A stretch of DNA of 64,000 bases, taken from assembly GCF_026967475.1 (NCBI RefSeq), contig NZ_CP114058.1, positions 3,038,001 to 3,102,000 on the forward strand, given 5' to 3'. Within the stretch, counting starts at the first letter, position 1, and each line of letters starts with the position of its first letter. This DNA comes from Rouxiella chamberiensis (lineage in GTDB: Bacteria > Pseudomonadota > Gammaproteobacteria > Enterobacterales > Enterobacteriaceae). The notes beneath the pieces were generated by a model. That model saw nothing but the letters and a program-made list of their open reading frames with translations, did no database searches and was not told the origin of the DNA. Both the position numbers and the translations under genes were made by a program. This document shows, piece by piece, positions 44,449 to 55,063 of the stretch.

Positions 44449-45905
44449 AGATGGATATCAATACGTTAAGAGAAACGCTTGAGCAGCAGTGCCAGCATTA
44501 CGGCGCGGTCATGATAGGCATCGACAACGACAACCTGCGGGTGGCCTGTCATCAGCAAACCACCGATACCGCCGCCTTGCTGACCTCACTGCGTTTTTCC
44601 AGCAATTTAAAGGTGTGTCTGGAATATTGGCCGCAAACGCAAATCGAACGGGCGCTGAGCCAGGTCGGGGCGACGCCCGCCGAAAACGCCGCACCCGGCC
44701 GCAGGAATGAAGATTACGATCTGGATGAACACAGCAAGATACCGGTAGTCCAGTACCTTAATCAGACGTTGAGGTTAGCCATCCAGCGGCGGGCATCGGA
44801 TGTTCACATCGAACCGTTCGAACATCTGCTTCGCGTTCGCCTGCGCATTGACGGCGTATTGCAGGAAGTTACGCCGCCCGAGTTTTCATTGTCGACAAGC
44901 GTGGTCGCGCGTCTGAAAATCATGGGTCAGCTCAACGTCGCCGAGCACCGCCTGCCGCAGGATGGGCAGATGGCCGTGTGCTGTGACAACCAGCGTTACT
45001 CGTTGCGGATAGCCTCGCTGCCGGTTTTGTACGGCGAAAAGATTGTGCTGCGGATTCTGGACAGAACGCAGCAGGAGCTGACGATGACCCAGCTGGGTTT
45101 CTCCGACATCGAGCAGCAGCAATACTATGCCGCGCTCGACAAACCTCAGGGGCTGGTTTTGGTCACCGGCCCGACCGGAAGCGGAAAAACCGTCACGCTA
45201 TATACCGGACTGCGGCATCTCAACACGGTCGGGCGCAATATTAGCAGCGTTGAAGATCCCGTCGAGATCCCGGTGCGCGGCATCAATCAGACCCAGGTCA
45301 ACAGCAAGACCTCGCTGAACTTTGCCCGCGTACTCCGCGCGTTACTCAGGCAGGATCCCGATGTCATCATGATAGGCGAAATCCGGGATGCCGAAACGGC
45401 CGAGATAGCGGTCAAAGCCTCGCAGACCGGCCATCTGGTGCTCTCGACGCTGCATACCAACTCCACCACAGAAACGCTGGTGCGGCTGGCGCAGATGGGT
45501 ATCGAAGGTTATCAGATTGCCGCCAGCCTCAGGCTGGTTATCGCCCAGCGATTGATAAGAAAACTTTGCCCGCATTGCAAAATTCCCGAACAGGCCCTGA
45601 TAAAAAATGGCACCGACAATGCAGCCTGTCATGTCGCCGTCTGGCAGGCACAAGGCTGTAAACACTGTTTTTCCGGCTATTACGGGCGTATTGGCATTTA
45701 CGAGATGCTGGAGAACAGCCCTGCGCTGCAACAGGCGCTGGTCAACGGTGCCGATTCGCCCACACTAAGCGCCATCGCCGCCTCGCAAAGCCAGAAAACG
45801 CTGTTTGCCTCGGGCATGGCGCTTGTCAAAGAAGGCGTAACCTCATTGGCCGAGCTATATCGGGTCGTTGGCGACGAGGCGCAGGGTGAGCCTGTATCTG
45901 TTTAA
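44445..45905 (+). CDS. hofB: Type IV pilus assembly ATPase (PilB/GspE-like)
   Basis: HofB powers pilus extension. The 486 residues (E. coli 461) include an N-terminal domain, Walker A GPTGSGKT at 242-249, an Asp box, Walker B RQDPDVIMIGEIRDAETA, the His box GHLVLSTLHTNS and zinc cysteines (LCPHCK, CKHCF). The start overlaps the ppdD stop, and its own end overlaps hofC by 20 bases. In E. coli these genes depend on Sxy and CRP. Confidence 0.93.
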   Translation: MKMDINTLRETLEQQCQHYGAVMIGIDNDNLRVACHQQTTDTAALLTSLRFSSNLKVCLEYWPQTQIERALSQVGATPAENAAPGRRNEDYDLDEHSKIPVVQYLNQTLRLAIQRRASDVHIEPFEHLLRVRLRIDGVLQEVTPPEFSLSTSVVARLKIMGQLNVAEHRLPQDGQMAVCCDNQRYSLRIASLPVLYGEKIVLRILDRTQQELTMTQLGFSDIEQQQYYAALDKPQGLVLVTGPTGSGKTVTLYTGLRHLNTVGRNISSVEDPVEIPVRGINQTQVNSKTSLNFARVLRALLRQDPDVIMIGEIRDAETAEIAVKASQTGHLVLSTLHTNSTTETLVRLAQMGIEGYQIAASLRLVIAQRLIRKLCPHCKIPEQALIKNGTDNAACHVAVWQAQGCKHCFSGYYGRIGIYEMLENSPALQQALVNGADSPTLSAIAASQSQKTLFASGMALVKEGVTSLAELYRVVGDEAQGEPVSV

Positions 45906-47083
45906 GTGGCAGGCGGTGGATGAACCGGGCACGCTGCACTGTGGCGAAAGCCTGTCGTCACAGTCGCAGGCGGTGCTTGAGAGTCTGGTGCAAAGCGGGC
46001 TCCAGCCGATTGTCATCAAAAAGTCTGCACGCGTCGGCAAAGGGTATTGGAAAAACAGGGAACGTATCGCGTTTATCAGGCAACTCGCGACGCTGCTGCA
46101 AACCGGATTGCCGCTGACGTTGAGCCTTAAGCTCCTGGCAAGCGATCATCCCTTGCCCGCCTGGTGCTGCGTGTTGGGTGAGATGGTGACCAAAGTTAAC
46201 GAAGGACAGCCGCTTTCCACCGTCATGCGGCACTATCCGGCAGTTTTTCCGCCCATTTATGCGCAGGTCATTGCCATTGGGGAGTTAACCGGACAACTGG
46301 AAAACTGCTGCGCCCAACTCGCTGTGCAGCAGGAACAAATCATGTCGCTGCAAAAAAAGGTACAAAAGGCGCTGCGTTACCCATTGATAGTGATGCTGAT
46401 AGCCACGGGCATTACCCTGCTGATGCTGACAATGGTACTGCCGGAGTTTGCCAAAATTTACGCCTCTTTCGATGCCGAGCTGCCCTGGTTTACACGTGTG
46501 CTGATAGGCGCTTCGGAAAACATAGTGCGATTTGGCCCTTTTCTGGTTCTGCTTGTTGCCTTGGCAGGCGGGGTGTATTTCCGCTATCTGCATCCGCAGG
46601 AGGTATGGCGCTGGCGAGAGCAAACACTTTGGCTGCGCGTGCCGTGGGTGAAAAAACTCATTGCCGACGGCTGCCTCTGCCAGCTGTTTCAAACGCTCGT
46701 GCTAACCCAGCATGCCGGTATGACACTCAGCGATGGGTTGCGGGCGGCTGAAACATCGATAGGTAATCTGCATTACCGGCATGCTGTCCGGCAATTGACG
46801 CAGAAACTGACGCAGGGTATTCCGCTGCATAAGGCGCTGACCGAGTCTCCACTGTTTCCGGCGCTGTGTCGGCAGTTAGTGCGTATTGGCGAGGAGTCAG
46901 GGTCGCTGGATGCCCTTCTCGACAAACTGGCGCACTGGCACGCCGAACCAGGCCAATGAACTGGCGGATGGCATGGCGCAAAAGATTGAACCGCTGATGA
47001 TGCTGTTTATGGGCGTGGTGGTGGGCGGATTAGTCATCGCGATGTATCTGCCCATCTTTAATCTTGGCGCCGCCATGAACTGA
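45886..47083 (+). CDS. hofC: Type IV pilus inner-membrane platform protein (PilC/GspF-like; one extra base)
   Basis: HofC anchors the pilus motor in the inner membrane. The GTG at 45886 (SLYLFKWQAVDEPG) with GAGG six bases upstream is the likely start. Two GspF domains and three or so membrane segments are present (QLATLLQTGLPLTLSL, GELTGQLENC, YPLIVMLIATGI). The frame ends early at 46959 after HAEPGQ. Removing one C of the CC at 46948-46949 restores HAEQANELADGMAQKIEPLM and the last membrane segment (VGGLVIAMYLPIFNLG) to 47083, giving 398 residues against 400 in E. coli. Probably a sequencing error. Confidence 0.88.
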
Positions 47084-47269
47084 TGGCGTTTACACAGAGG
47101 AAAGGGGCATGGAAAGGCGATTGAAACGTGGGTAAAAGGGCTGTTCACTTGAGAGTCCAGCTGCTAGGGCGTTAGCAGGTCTACCCGGACGTAGGCTCAT
47201 CCATGAGCCTTGGTCTGTAAGGTTGTTGACGCCTTACGCTGGCTGAAAACGCAGCGTGGAAACTCGCGC

Positions 47270-48310
47270 TTATTGACCAAACAAACGGTTTTCCTGTTCG
47301 GCAACGCGAATAAAGGTGGTGCGCTTGGTCAGCTCTTTCAGGCGCTCTGCCCCGACATAGGTACAGGCGGAGCGAAGGCCGCCCAGAATATCGCGCACGG
47401 TTTCATCGACAGGCCCACGCAGCGGCAATTTGACCGTCTTGCCTTCGGCGGCACGGTATTTGGCTACACCACCAACATGACGCTTCATGGCCGACTCCGA
47501 ACTCATACCATAAAACAGCATGAATTTTTCGCCCTGCTCTTCGACTATGGTGCCTTCACATTCGTCGTGCGCTGCCAGCATACCGCCCAGCATCACGAAA
47601 TCCGCACCGCCGCCGAAAGCCTTGGCAACGTCGCCGGGCACTGCGCAACCGCCGTCACTGACGATTTGTCCGCCAAGTCCGTGTGCGGCATCGGCGCATT
47701 CAATGACCGCCGAAAGCTGCGGATACCCCACACCGGTTTTCACCCGCGTCGTACAGACAGAACCTGGACCAATGCCCACTTTGACGATGTCCGCTCCTGA
47801 CAGTATCAGCTCTTCAACCATCTCTCCGGTGACCACGTTACCTGCGCAGATAACCTTGTCGGGACAGGCTTCGCGCATGCGCACCAGGAAGGAGACGAAA
47901 TGCTCCGAATAACCATTTGCTACATCGAGACAAACAAATTTCAGCAGCGGCGATAATGCCAAAATTTTCAGCGTCTTGGCGAAGTCATCTTCCGAGGTGC
48001 CGGTCGAGACCATCACGTGCTGTAACACCTTTTCACTACTCAAGGCGATAAATGCCTGCCACTGTTCCACACTGTAGTGTTTGTGAACGGCGGTCAGCAA
48101 ACCGAATGAGGCCAGCGCTTCAGCCATGCTGAATGTCCCGACGGTATCCATATTGGCAGCAATAATGGGGGTTCCCGACCAGCTATGACCCGAGTGCTTG
48201 AAAGTGAATGTGCGTTCGAGTTCAACTTCTGAACGGCTCTTGAGGGTAGAGCGCTTTGGACGAATGAGGACGTCTTTAAAACCTAATTTTAAATCTTCTT
48301 CAATACGCAT
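47270..48310 (-). CDS. guaC: GMP reductase
   Basis: GuaC reduces GMP to IMP with NADPH. The start at 48310 ([20 protein letters not shown]) gives 346 residues (E. coli 347). IMPDH-type motifs: [17 protein letters not shown]-like [27 protein letters not shown] with the catalytic Cys, [20 protein letters not shown], and [17 protein letters not shown]. The upstream in-frame residues to 48442 are not conserved. It is divergent from coaE and converges with hofC. Confidence 0.96.
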   Translation of the reverse strand: MRIEEDLKLGFKDVLIRPKRSTLKSRSEVELERTFTFKHSGHSWSGTPIIAANMDTVGTFSMAEALASFGLLTAVHKHYSVEQWQAFIALSSEKVLQHVMVSTGTSEDDFAKTLKILALSPLLKFVCLDVANGYSEHFVSFLVRMREACPDKVICAGNVVTGEMVEELILSGADIVKVGIGPGSVCTTRVKTGVGYPQLSAVIECADAAHGLGGQIVSDGGCAVPGDVAKAFGGGADFVMLGGMLAAHDECEGTIVEEQGEKFMLFYGMSSESAMKRHVGGVAKYRAAEGKTVKLPLRGPVDETVRDILGGLRSACTYVGAERLKELTKRTTFIRVAEQENRLFGQ

Positions 48311-48578
48311 TGATATGTCCTGGTTTGGGCTAGAAGCCTGCTTTTGGGTGAGCAGGCAAGTCACAATTTGCACCTTTTCCAGTGGTTTTATCATACTCAG
48401 GAATAGCCGCACGGCAAGGGGCGGTTTTGCATGCCTCTTCACACTTCATCATTTTAGATGGGGGATGTTGCAGGGATTTTCAAATATCCAAAACATCCTC
48501 AAAGAGAGAGAGAACGCGGCTTGCACTTACTGCCGATCTCTTTATCATTTACGTTATCGAACATTTCAGAGTAAAAGC

Positions 48579-49208
48579 ATGAGCTATATTGTTGCACTCA
48601 CCGGCGGAATAGGAAGCGGCAAAAGCACCGTCGCGAATGCGTTTGCAAGACTGGGTGTGACACTGGTCGATGCCGACGTGATTGCCCGTCAGGTCGTGGA
48701 GCCTGCAACCCCGGCGCTGAAGGCGCTGGCCGAAAAGTTTGGTCGACAGATCCTGCAACCTGACGGTGCGTTAAACCGTTCACGTCTACGTGAAATCATT
48801 TTTAGCGACAGCGCGGCCAAGGCGTGGGTGAACCAGTTGCTCCATCCGGCGATTCAGGCCGAAACACAGCGCCTGATAAAGGACGCGACTACGCCTTACG
48901 TGCTTTGGGTTGTGCCCCTGCTCATTGAAAATGGATTACAGACCCGCGCCAATCGGGTGCTGGTAGTTGACGTCAATCAGGATGTTCAGCTTGCACGAAC
49001 AGTCAGCCGTGATGGCGTCAGCCGTCAGCAGGCAGAAAATATCATCGCCGCGCAGGTCCCGCGTCAGCAGAGGCTGGATTGCGCGGACGACATTATTGAT
49101 AACAACGGTGGTCCCGAGACGATCGAGCCGCGTGTTGCTTCATTACATAGCCACTATCTGGAATTAGCGGCTTCAGCGACCCGACAGGATATTAACAAGA
49201 ATGAGTGA
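48579..49208 (+). CDS. coaE: Dephospho-CoA kinase
   Basis: CoaE performs the last step of CoA synthesis. The start at 48579 ([18 protein letters not shown]-loop at 9-16) gives 209 residues (E. coli 206). [40 protein letters not shown] and a final ADDIIDNNG match. The longer open frame upstream to 48198 crosses guaC and is not coding. zapD overlaps its stop by eight bases. Confidence 0.96.
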   Translation: MSYIVALTGGIGSGKSTVANAFARLGVTLVDADVIARQVVEPATPALKALAEKFGRQILQPDGALNRSRLREIIFSDSAAKAWVNQLLHPAIQAETQRLIKDATTPYVLWVVPLLIENGLQTRANRVLVVDVNQDVQLARTVSRDGVSRQQAENIIAAQVPRQQRLDCADDIIDNNGGPETIEPRVASLHSHYLELAASATRQDINKNE

Positions 49209-49953
49209 TGTGGTTTCTACCGTTCTCTTTGAACATCCTTTAAATGAGAAAATGCGCACCTGGTTGCGTATCGAATTTCTACTAGAGCAGCTTTATGCCA
49301 ATTCGCAGCTGAACGCCATCGCGCCTGCCCTGACTTTCTTCCGCACCGTGTCTGATCTTCTTGATGTGCTGGAACGTGGCGAAATCCGTACCGATTTGCT
49401 GAAAGAGCTTGAGCGCCAACAGCAAAAGCTGCTGCTATGGGCCGATGTTCCGGGTGTCGACATGGCTCGCATCCAAGAGCTGCGTGCCGAGTTGAAAGAG
49501 ACGGGCACCGTGTTGATGAGTGCGCCGAGAATGGGTCAGGCATTGAAGGAAGATCGCCTGATCGCGCTGGTCAAACAGCGGCTGAGCATTCCGGGCGGTT
49601 GTTGCAGTTTCGATTTGCCGACCCTGCATATCTGGCTGCACATGCCGCAGTCGCAGCGTGACAATGATGTACAGAAATGGCTGGCATCACTGACCCCGCT
49701 GCACAACGCGTTAACCCGCGTACTGGATCTCATTCGCCAGTCCGGCCCTTTCCGCAACCAGATTAGCCTCAACGGTTTTTTCCAGGACAATGCGGAAGAC
49801 GCCGACCTGTTGAGATTACGCCTTTCTCTCGAGCATCAGCTTTACCCGCAGGTGTCAGGCCACAAGACGCGCTACGCCATTCGTTTCCTGCCGCTCGACA
49901 GTGAAAAAGGCCAGGTGCCCGCCCGACTTAATTTTGAACTTGCCTGCTGCTAG
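49201..49953 (+). CDS. zapD: Cell division protein ZapD
   Basis: ZapD binds the FtsZ C-terminal tail and bundles filaments at the Z-ring. The 250 residues (E. coli 247) match: [69 protein letters not shown] and a final ELACC. It lies in coaE-zapD-yacG. Its partner FtsZ is encoded at 57.2-58.4 kb. Confidence 0.96.
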   Translation: MSDVVSTVLFEHPLNEKMRTWLRIEFLLEQLYANSQLNAIAPALTFFRTVSDLLDVLERGEIRTDLLKELERQQQKLLLWADVPGVDMARIQELRAELKETGTVLMSAPRMGQALKEDRLIALVKQRLSIPGGCCSFDLPTLHIWLHMPQSQRDNDVQKWLASLTPLHNALTRVLDLIRQSGPFRNQISLNGFFQDNAEDADLLRLRLSLEHQLYPQVSGHKTRYAIRFLPLDSEKGQVPARLNFELACC

Positions 49954-49962
49954 GAGCCGGAA

Positions 49963-50163
49963 ATGGAAAACGACGTGATTGAAGTAAATTGCCCAACCTG
50001 CGGTAAATCAGTGATTTGGGGCGAGCAGAGTCCGTATCGTCCATTTTGCAGCAAGCGCTGCCAATTGATTGACCTTGGCGAATGGGCCGATGAAGAAAAA
50101 CGCATTCCAAGCAAGGGCGAGATAAACGATCTCGACGACTGGAGCGAAGACGACATCAAGTAG
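49963..50163 (+). CDS. yacG: DNA gyrase inhibitor YacG, zinc protein
   Basis: YacG binds GyrB and inhibits gyrase. The 66 residues (E. coli 65) hold a four-cysteine zinc site, Cys10, Cys13, Cys29 and Cys33 ([22 protein letters not shown]), and an acidic disordered tail. It starts nine bases after zapD, and a strong terminator follows. Confidence 0.96.
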   Translation: MENDVIEVNCPTCGKSVIWGEQSPYRPFCSKRCQLIDLGEWADEEKRIPSKGEINDLDDWSEDDIK

Positions 50164-50167
50164 CAGC

Positions 50168-50194
50168 AAAGGGGCAATGTGTTGCCCCTTTTTT
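50168..50194 (+). terminator. Strong terminator after yacG
   Basis: AAGGGGCAA pairs with TTGCCCCTT across a 4-base loop (TGTG) and is followed by a T run, within 10 bases of the yacG stop. Confidence 0.95.
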
Positions 50195-50299
50195 ATGGGC
50201 ACTGCGTGTTATCGGCACGGTTTTGAAGTGCGACTGTTTTTATCGGCACCTTTTTTACCTCTACCGATAATAGCCAAAGCCCTGCCTGTCAAAACGAAG

Positions 50300-51430
50300 T
50301 TAGGCATTGTCATCATAAAGACTCCCCAACGAGTATGCATCGTCCTCGACATAGGCCGAGCTGACAGAGTAAAGCGCGCTTTCGTCAACGGCTTGTGTCA
50401 ACTGATGAAACGCCTGCAACTGCGCCGTGAAATCTGCTTCAAGCTGAGTCAGGTCGTCAAGTTTACTCAGCATTTGCGCCTGATTAAGAATACTTTCATA
50501 TAAAGCCACATCGACCTTTGACCCTTTGCTTTCAATATTACGCAAGTTGATCAATTCGTGATAAGCCTCTTTAAATCCGACAAAGGTTTTATAATATCCA
50601 TTAAGCTTTCTTACGCTGGCGGCCAACCTTTCGCGCGATTCATGATGACAAGAGTTAGCCGATTCGAGATCTTTATTTTTAAATGCGCTGATTGCACGTT
50701 CGATACGTTCCGATAATAGCGGATATTGATTGATATACGCATCACGCTTTTGCGAACCCGTGACGTTTTGGCTGGCGCGATATTTAAGCACCTCGAAAGT
50801 CGTATTGAATGCCTTGGTATAACCCCCTTTAATTTGTGTGCCGAGCTGGCGTAAATTATTTTCCAACCCTTTTATCTCACTTTCAATTAAACGATTGTCC
50901 GGCAGATTCATGATGGCGGTTAATTTCTGTCGTATCGCCTGCCGCGCTTCCTCCCCTTTTTTACCTTTAACGCCGGTGAGGCCTTCTACGCCGTCTTTTA
51001 CATTCATGAGCGCGGAAAGCAGCAGCGGGTCCAGTTTCGTCGGCCTGCCATAGAGCAGGTCATCAGGCGATTTATGGCTTGTCTGGCTGAGATTCTCCTG
51101 AATGCTCTGGCTGACAATCTGTGAAACCTGCTTTTCGGATCCCAGACGGTTAAACGTTTTCGGGGTTAATTCTTTAACCGGAATAATGATGGCGGAATGT
51201 CGTTCTGTCTTCGCGGGGAAAACGCTGATGGAAAAATTCATTGCGCTCAGCGGTAGATATTTCTCTTTGGTATCGACCTTGTTATCGCCGGGAAATGAAT
51301 TTATTTTAATCGTTGAATTAGAGATATTATGCAGACTGTGCAGCATCTTGCCGCCACCTTTTTTAACTGTTTCAAAAAGACTCTGCAAAGCGTTTAAAGA
51401 ATGCGCACCTATGACACTGCCGACAGACAT
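50300..51430 (-). CDS. Unrecognised 376-residue protein, AT-rich orphan gene
   Basis: I do not recognise this protein. The ATG at 51430 has AAAGGGA nine bases upstream, which supports a real gene. The protein has no signal peptide or membrane segment, one Cys (261) and no Trp. Its N-terminal 120 residues are rich in Ser, Asn and Lys. Residues about 130-350 look strongly helical with coiled-coil-like spacing (LIESEIKGLENNLRQLGTQI; LDDLTQLEADFTAQLQAFHQ). The tail is acidic (YVEDDAYSLGSLYDDNA). Base use is unlike the neighbours: 22 G+C in the 60 bases from 50521, against 36 of 60 at 49861. It separates yacG from mutT, adjacent in E. coli, which suggests transfer. A secreted effector is possible but unproven. 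Confidence 0.7.
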   Translation of the reverse strand: MSVGSVIGAHSLNALQSLFETVKKGGGKMLHSLHNISNSTIKINSFPGDNKVDTKEKYLPLSAMNFSISVFPAKTERHSAIIIPVKELTPKTFNRLGSEKQVSQIVSQSIQENLSQTSHKSPDDLLYGRPTKLDPLLLSALMNVKDGVEGLTGVKGKKGEEARQAIRQKLTAIMNLPDNRLIESEIKGLENNLRQLGTQIKGGYTKAFNTTFEVLKYRASQNVTGSQKRDAYINQYPLLSERIERAISAFKNKDLESANSCHHESRERLAASVRKLNGYYKTFVGFKEAYHELINLRNIESKGSKVDVALYESILNQAQMLSKLDDLTQLEADFTAQLQAFHQLTQAVDESALYSVSSAYVEDDAYSLGSLYDDNA

Positions 51431-51636
51431 AAGATTAATTCCCTTTATAAATATTAACCCTCACGGCATGGATATTAATTTCATAAATTTAAATTGAAGA
51501 TACAATAACAAAGAACATGCCGCACATGATATTTACTCTGTCCGTATAAATAGAGTACGGCGATATTACCTTTATTAATTGATACCGTCATCCAAAGATG
51601 AATCGGTTAAGGAAATAACCTGGCTTATAAAATATA
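51431..51636. other. AT-rich leader of the orphan gene
   Basis: This 206-base stretch between mutT and the orphan gene is much richer in A and T than its surroundings, with many TATTAAT/ATAAAT stretches. It probably contains the orphan gene's own promoter. Such DNA is typical of H-NS-bound acquired genes. I see no IS ends or att-like repeats. Confidence 0.55.
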
Positions 51637-52038
51637 TTAAATAGCCTCGTTAATTAACGCGATAACAACTTCGGCATTGGCGGGCGGAAAGTCCTCTTCC
51701 TTCAGTGCGGTCTGTGCAACCCAACGTTTAGGCTGGCCCTCTTTGCCGTAAGGTTCGCCGCTCCACGTCTCGACCATAAAGAAATGCAGATTCACCACGC
51801 GGTCGGGAAATCGATGCTCGAGCGTTCTGATCATTACGGGATCGCGGGCATCAATGCCGACCTCTTCCTGAAGTTCGCGGATCAATGCCTGCGCCGGTGT
51901 TTCGCCGCTTTCAATCTTGCCGCCCGGGAATTCCCAGAAACCGGCCATGTGTGACGAGGCATCGCGCTGAGTAATAAAAATCTCATGGTTTGGATTACGA
52001 ATAATCCCGACTGCGATATTCAATTGTTTCAACGTCAT
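51637..52038 (-). CDS. mutT: 8-oxo-dGTP diphosphatase MutT
   Basis: MutT removes 8-oxo-dGTP and prevents A-to-C changes. The 133 residues (E. coli 129) carry a full Nudix box at 40-62 (GKIESGETPAQALIRELQEE then VGI). The start MTLKQLNIAVGIIRN fits. It follows secA on the same strand with a terminator between, as in E. coli. Confidence 0.95.
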   Translation of the reverse strand: MTLKQLNIAVGIIRNPNHEIFITQRDASSHMAGFWEFPGGKIESGETPAQALIRELQEEVGIDARDPVMIRTLEHRFPDRVVNLHFFMVETWSGEPYGKEGQPKRWVAQTALKEEDFPPANAEVVIALINEAI

Positions 52039-52061
52039 TGTCTCTCCCTCAATTACGTCTC

Positions 52062-52089
52062 AAAAAAGAGGGCGGTGATTAGCCGCCCT
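52062..52089 (-). terminator. Terminator after secA
   Basis: On the minus strand AGGGCGG pairs with CCGCCCT across a 7-base loop and runs into CTTTTTTG, 31 bases after the secA stop and before mutT. Confidence 0.85.
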
Positions 52090-52119
52090 TTTATGCCTTG
52101 ATGATTCAATGCCGTGTCA

Positions 52120-54837
52120 TTAGTTCTGCAAACGGCCGTGGCACTGTTTGTATTTCTTGCCTGAACCGCATGGGCAAGGATCGTTACGCCCTACTTTGCG
52201 ATCGCTCGCAGAAGGAGTGCCGGCAGTGGTCGACAGCTCTTCTTCCAGCGAAGCCACATGGCTCAGTTGCTGCTGCTGGGCCAGACGCTCTGCTTCTTCG
52301 CGGCGCTGCTCTTCCATCGCCTCGACTTCTTCCGGCATACGCACCTGAACCTTGCTCAATACGCTCACCACTTCGTATTTCAGCGATTCGAGCATGGCAG
52401 CAAACATGGCGAAGGACTCGCGCTTGTATTCCTGCTTGGGATCCTTCTGGGCATAACCGCGCAGGTGAATACCCTGACGCAGGTAATCCATCGCGGCCAG
52501 GTGCTCTTTCCACAGGGAATCCAGCGTTTGCAGCATCACGCCTTTCTCGAAGTTGCGCATCATCTCGAGACCTACCACCTCTTCCTTGCCGGTATAGGCG
52601 TCCTTGGCGTTTTGCAGAATGCGCTCACGCAGCGTCTCTTCGTGCAGCTCAGGCTCTTTGTCCAGCCACTCCTTGATAGGCATCTCCAGCTCGAAATCGT
52701 TCTTCAGGCGCTGTTCCAGACCTTCAATGTCCCACATCTCTTCCAGAGACTGCGGCGGAATGAAGCTGTCGATGGTGCTCTTGAACACGTCTTCGCGGAT
52801 GCTGGCGATGGTTTCGCTCACATCGGTAACGTCCAGCAGTTCGTTACGCTGGGTGTAGATGGCGCGACGCTGGTCGTTGGCGACGTCATCGTATTCAAGC
52901 AGCTGTTTACGCATGTCGTAGTTACGGCTTTCAACCTTGCGCTGCGCGTTGGCAATCGCCTTGGTCACCCACGGGTGCTCGATGGCTTCGCCCGGCTTCA
53001 TGCCCAGCTTGCGCATCATGTTGGTCACGCGGTCGGAGGCAAAGATACGCATCAGTGGATCTTCCATCGACAGGTAGAAGCGGGACGAACCGGCATCACC
53101 CTGACGACCGGCACGGCCGCGTAGCTGGTTATCGATACGGCGAGATTCGTGGCGTTCGGTACCGATGATGTGCAGACCGCCCGAGGCCAGTACGGCTTCG
53201 TGACGAAGGCTCCAGGCATCCTTGATGGCAGCAATCTGTTCCGGGGTTGCTTCTTCGCCCAGATTTTCAATCTCTACCTGCCAGCTTCCGCCCAGCACGA
53301 TATCCGTACCACGACCCGCCATGTTGGTTGCGATGGTGACGCGGCTCGGCTGACCGGCCTGTGCCACGATGTCGGCTTCCTTGGCGTGGAATTTGGCGTT
53401 CAGTACGCTGTGCTCGATACCGGCCTTGGTCAGCTCGTGAGAGACGACTTCAGACTTCTCGATGGACGCAGTACCGACCAGAATAGGCTGGCCGTTGGCG
53501 CTGCGCTCTTTGATGTCTTCGATAATCGCGCCGATTTTTTCCATTTCGGTCATGTAGACCAGGTCCGGCAAATCTTTACGCTGCATGGGGCGGTTGGTCG
53601 GCACCACGATGGTATCCAGCTTGTAGATGGCGCTGAATTCAAAGGCTTCGGTATCGGCCGTACCGGTCATCCCGGCCAGTTTCTCGTACAGACGGAAGTA
53701 GTTCTGGAAGGTGATGGACGCCAGCGTCTGGTTTTCGTTCTGAATATCCACACGCTCCTTGGCTTCAACGGCCTGATGCAGACCGTCCGACCAGCGACGA
53801 CCCTGCATGGTACGACCGGTGTGTTCGTCGACGATAATGACTTCGCCGTCTTTCACGATGTAGTCAACGTCACGGGTGAACAGCACGTGCGCGCGCAGTG
53901 CGGCGGTCACGTGGTGCATCAGCATGATGTTGCTCGGCGAGTACAGGGATTCGCCCTCTTCCATAATGCCCGCTTCCGCCAGCATCTCTTCGATCAGGAT
54001 CAAACCACGTTCGGTCAAATGCACCTGACGGGCTTTTTCGTCCACGGAGAAGTGACCTTCACCCTGGAAGGTGTCGGAGTCTTCTTTTTCCTGACGAATC
54101 AGTTTCGGGATGAGCTTGTCGACGCGGATATACATCTCGGAGCTGTCTTCGGCCGGGCCGGAGATAATCAGCGGCGTACGGGCTTCATCGATAAGAATGG
54201 AGTCAACCTCATCCACAAGCGCATAGTGCAGTTTGCGCTGAACGCGCTCTTCGATGCTGAACGCCATGTTGTCGCGCAGGTAGTCGAAGCCGTATTCGTT
54301 GTTGGTGCCGTAGGTGATGTCTGCTGCGTAGGCCGCACGTTTTTCCGGTGCAGGCATGTTCGGCAGGTTGATACCGACGGTCAGGCCGAGGAACCCGAAC
54401 AGCGGACGGTTGTTTTCGGCATCACGCTGGGCCAGATAGTCATTCACGGTCACGACGTGCACGCCCTTGCCGCTCAGCGCGTTCAGATAGGCCGGCAGCG
54501 TTGCGGTCAGGGTTTTACCTTCACCGGTACGCATTTCCGCGATGCAGCGTTCGTTCAGAACCATACCGCCCAGCAGCTGAACGTCGAAGTGGCGCATACC
54601 AAAGACGCGCTTGCTCGACTCACGCACTACGGCGAAGGCTTCGGGGATCAGCGATTCAAGGACTTCGCCCTTCGCCAGACGCGCGCGGAACTCGTCGGTC
54701 TTGGCGCGCAGCTGTTCATCGGACATCGCCTGCACTTCCGGCTCCAGACGGTTAACTTGATCCACCACTTTACGCATGCGGCGCAGGGTACGATCGTTAC
54801 GGCTACCAAATACTTTGGTTAAAATTTTGCTTAACAT
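52120..54837 (-). CDS. secA: Preprotein translocase ATPase SecA
   Basis: SecA drives protein export through SecYEG. The start at 54837 ([20 protein letters not shown]) gives 905 residues (E. coli 901). Walker A MRTGEGKT, the [20 protein letters not shown] block, [36 protein letters not shown] and the C-terminal zinc motif [14 protein letters not shown] are intact. Translation should be coupled to the upstream secM, whose ribosome stalling frees the secA ribosome site. A 36-residue in-frame upstream extension is not conserved. Confidence 0.97.
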   Translation of the reverse strand: MLSKILTKVFGSRNDRTLRRMRKVVDQVNRLEPEVQAMSDEQLRAKTDEFRARLAKGEVLESLIPEAFAVVRESSKRVFGMRHFDVQLLGGMVLNERCIAEMRTGEGKTLTATLPAYLNALSGKGVHVVTVNDYLAQRDAENNRPLFGFLGLTVGINLPNMPAPEKRAAYAADITYGTNNEYGFDYLRDNMAFSIEERVQRKLHYALVDEVDSILIDEARTPLIISGPAEDSSEMYIRVDKLIPKLIRQEKEDSDTFQGEGHFSVDEKARQVHLTERGLILIEEMLAEAGIMEEGESLYSPSNIMLMHHVTAALRAHVLFTRDVDYIVKDGEVIIVDEHTGRTMQGRRWSDGLHQAVEAKERVDIQNENQTLASITFQNYFRLYEKLAGMTGTADTEAFEFSAIYKLDTIVVPTNRPMQRKDLPDLVYMTEMEKIGAIIEDIKERSANGQPILVGTASIEKSEVVSHELTKAGIEHSVLNAKFHAKEADIVAQAGQPSRVTIATNMAGRGTDIVLGGSWQVEIENLGEEATPEQIAAIKDAWSLRHEAVLASGGLHIIGTERHESRRIDNQLRGRAGRQGDAGSSRFYLSMEDPLMRIFASDRVTNMMRKLGMKPGEAIEHPWVTKAIANAQRKVESRNYDMRKQLLEYDDVANDQRRAIYTQRNELLDVTDVSETIASIREDVFKSTIDSFIPPQSLEEMWDIEGLEQRLKNDFELEMPIKEWLDKEPELHEETLRERILQNAKDAYTGKEEVVGLEMMRNFEKGVMLQTLDSLWKEHLAAMDYLRQGIHLRGYAQKDPKQEYKRESFAMFAAMLESLKYEVVSVLSKVQVRMPEEVEAMEEQRREEAERLAQQQQLSHVASLEEELSTTAGTPSASDRKVGRNDPCPCGSGKKYKQCHGRLQN

Positions 54838-55063
54838 GATTCTTGATTTCTCTTTGAGCCACTGGTGGCGGCCACTATTTATAGGTACTTGTTGATCTTG
54901 CCGGCACAAAACTGGGCTTGTGCCATGCTTAATAAAAAAGACCAAACTGAAAAGAAACGATCATCGGATTATTGAAACCCAATAGATTCTGCGTTGCAGG
55001 AAACCAGGGGCCAAACGCGTTACCCGTCATCGGAGACGGGATGCGCGAAGGCAGCCAGTGCGC

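Noticed and set aside
47210..47800. 196-codon plus-strand frame overlapping the end of guaC
   Set aside because: Mostly antisense to guaC with no ribosome site or family match.
53149..54822. 557-codon open frame on the plus strand opposite secA
   Set aside because: It lies wholly antisense to a clear secA, has no family resemblance and reflects codon bias on the other strand. The same applies to long frames opposite aceF (32268-33275), panB (15180-16163), pcnB (9738-10559) and acnB (25952-27076).
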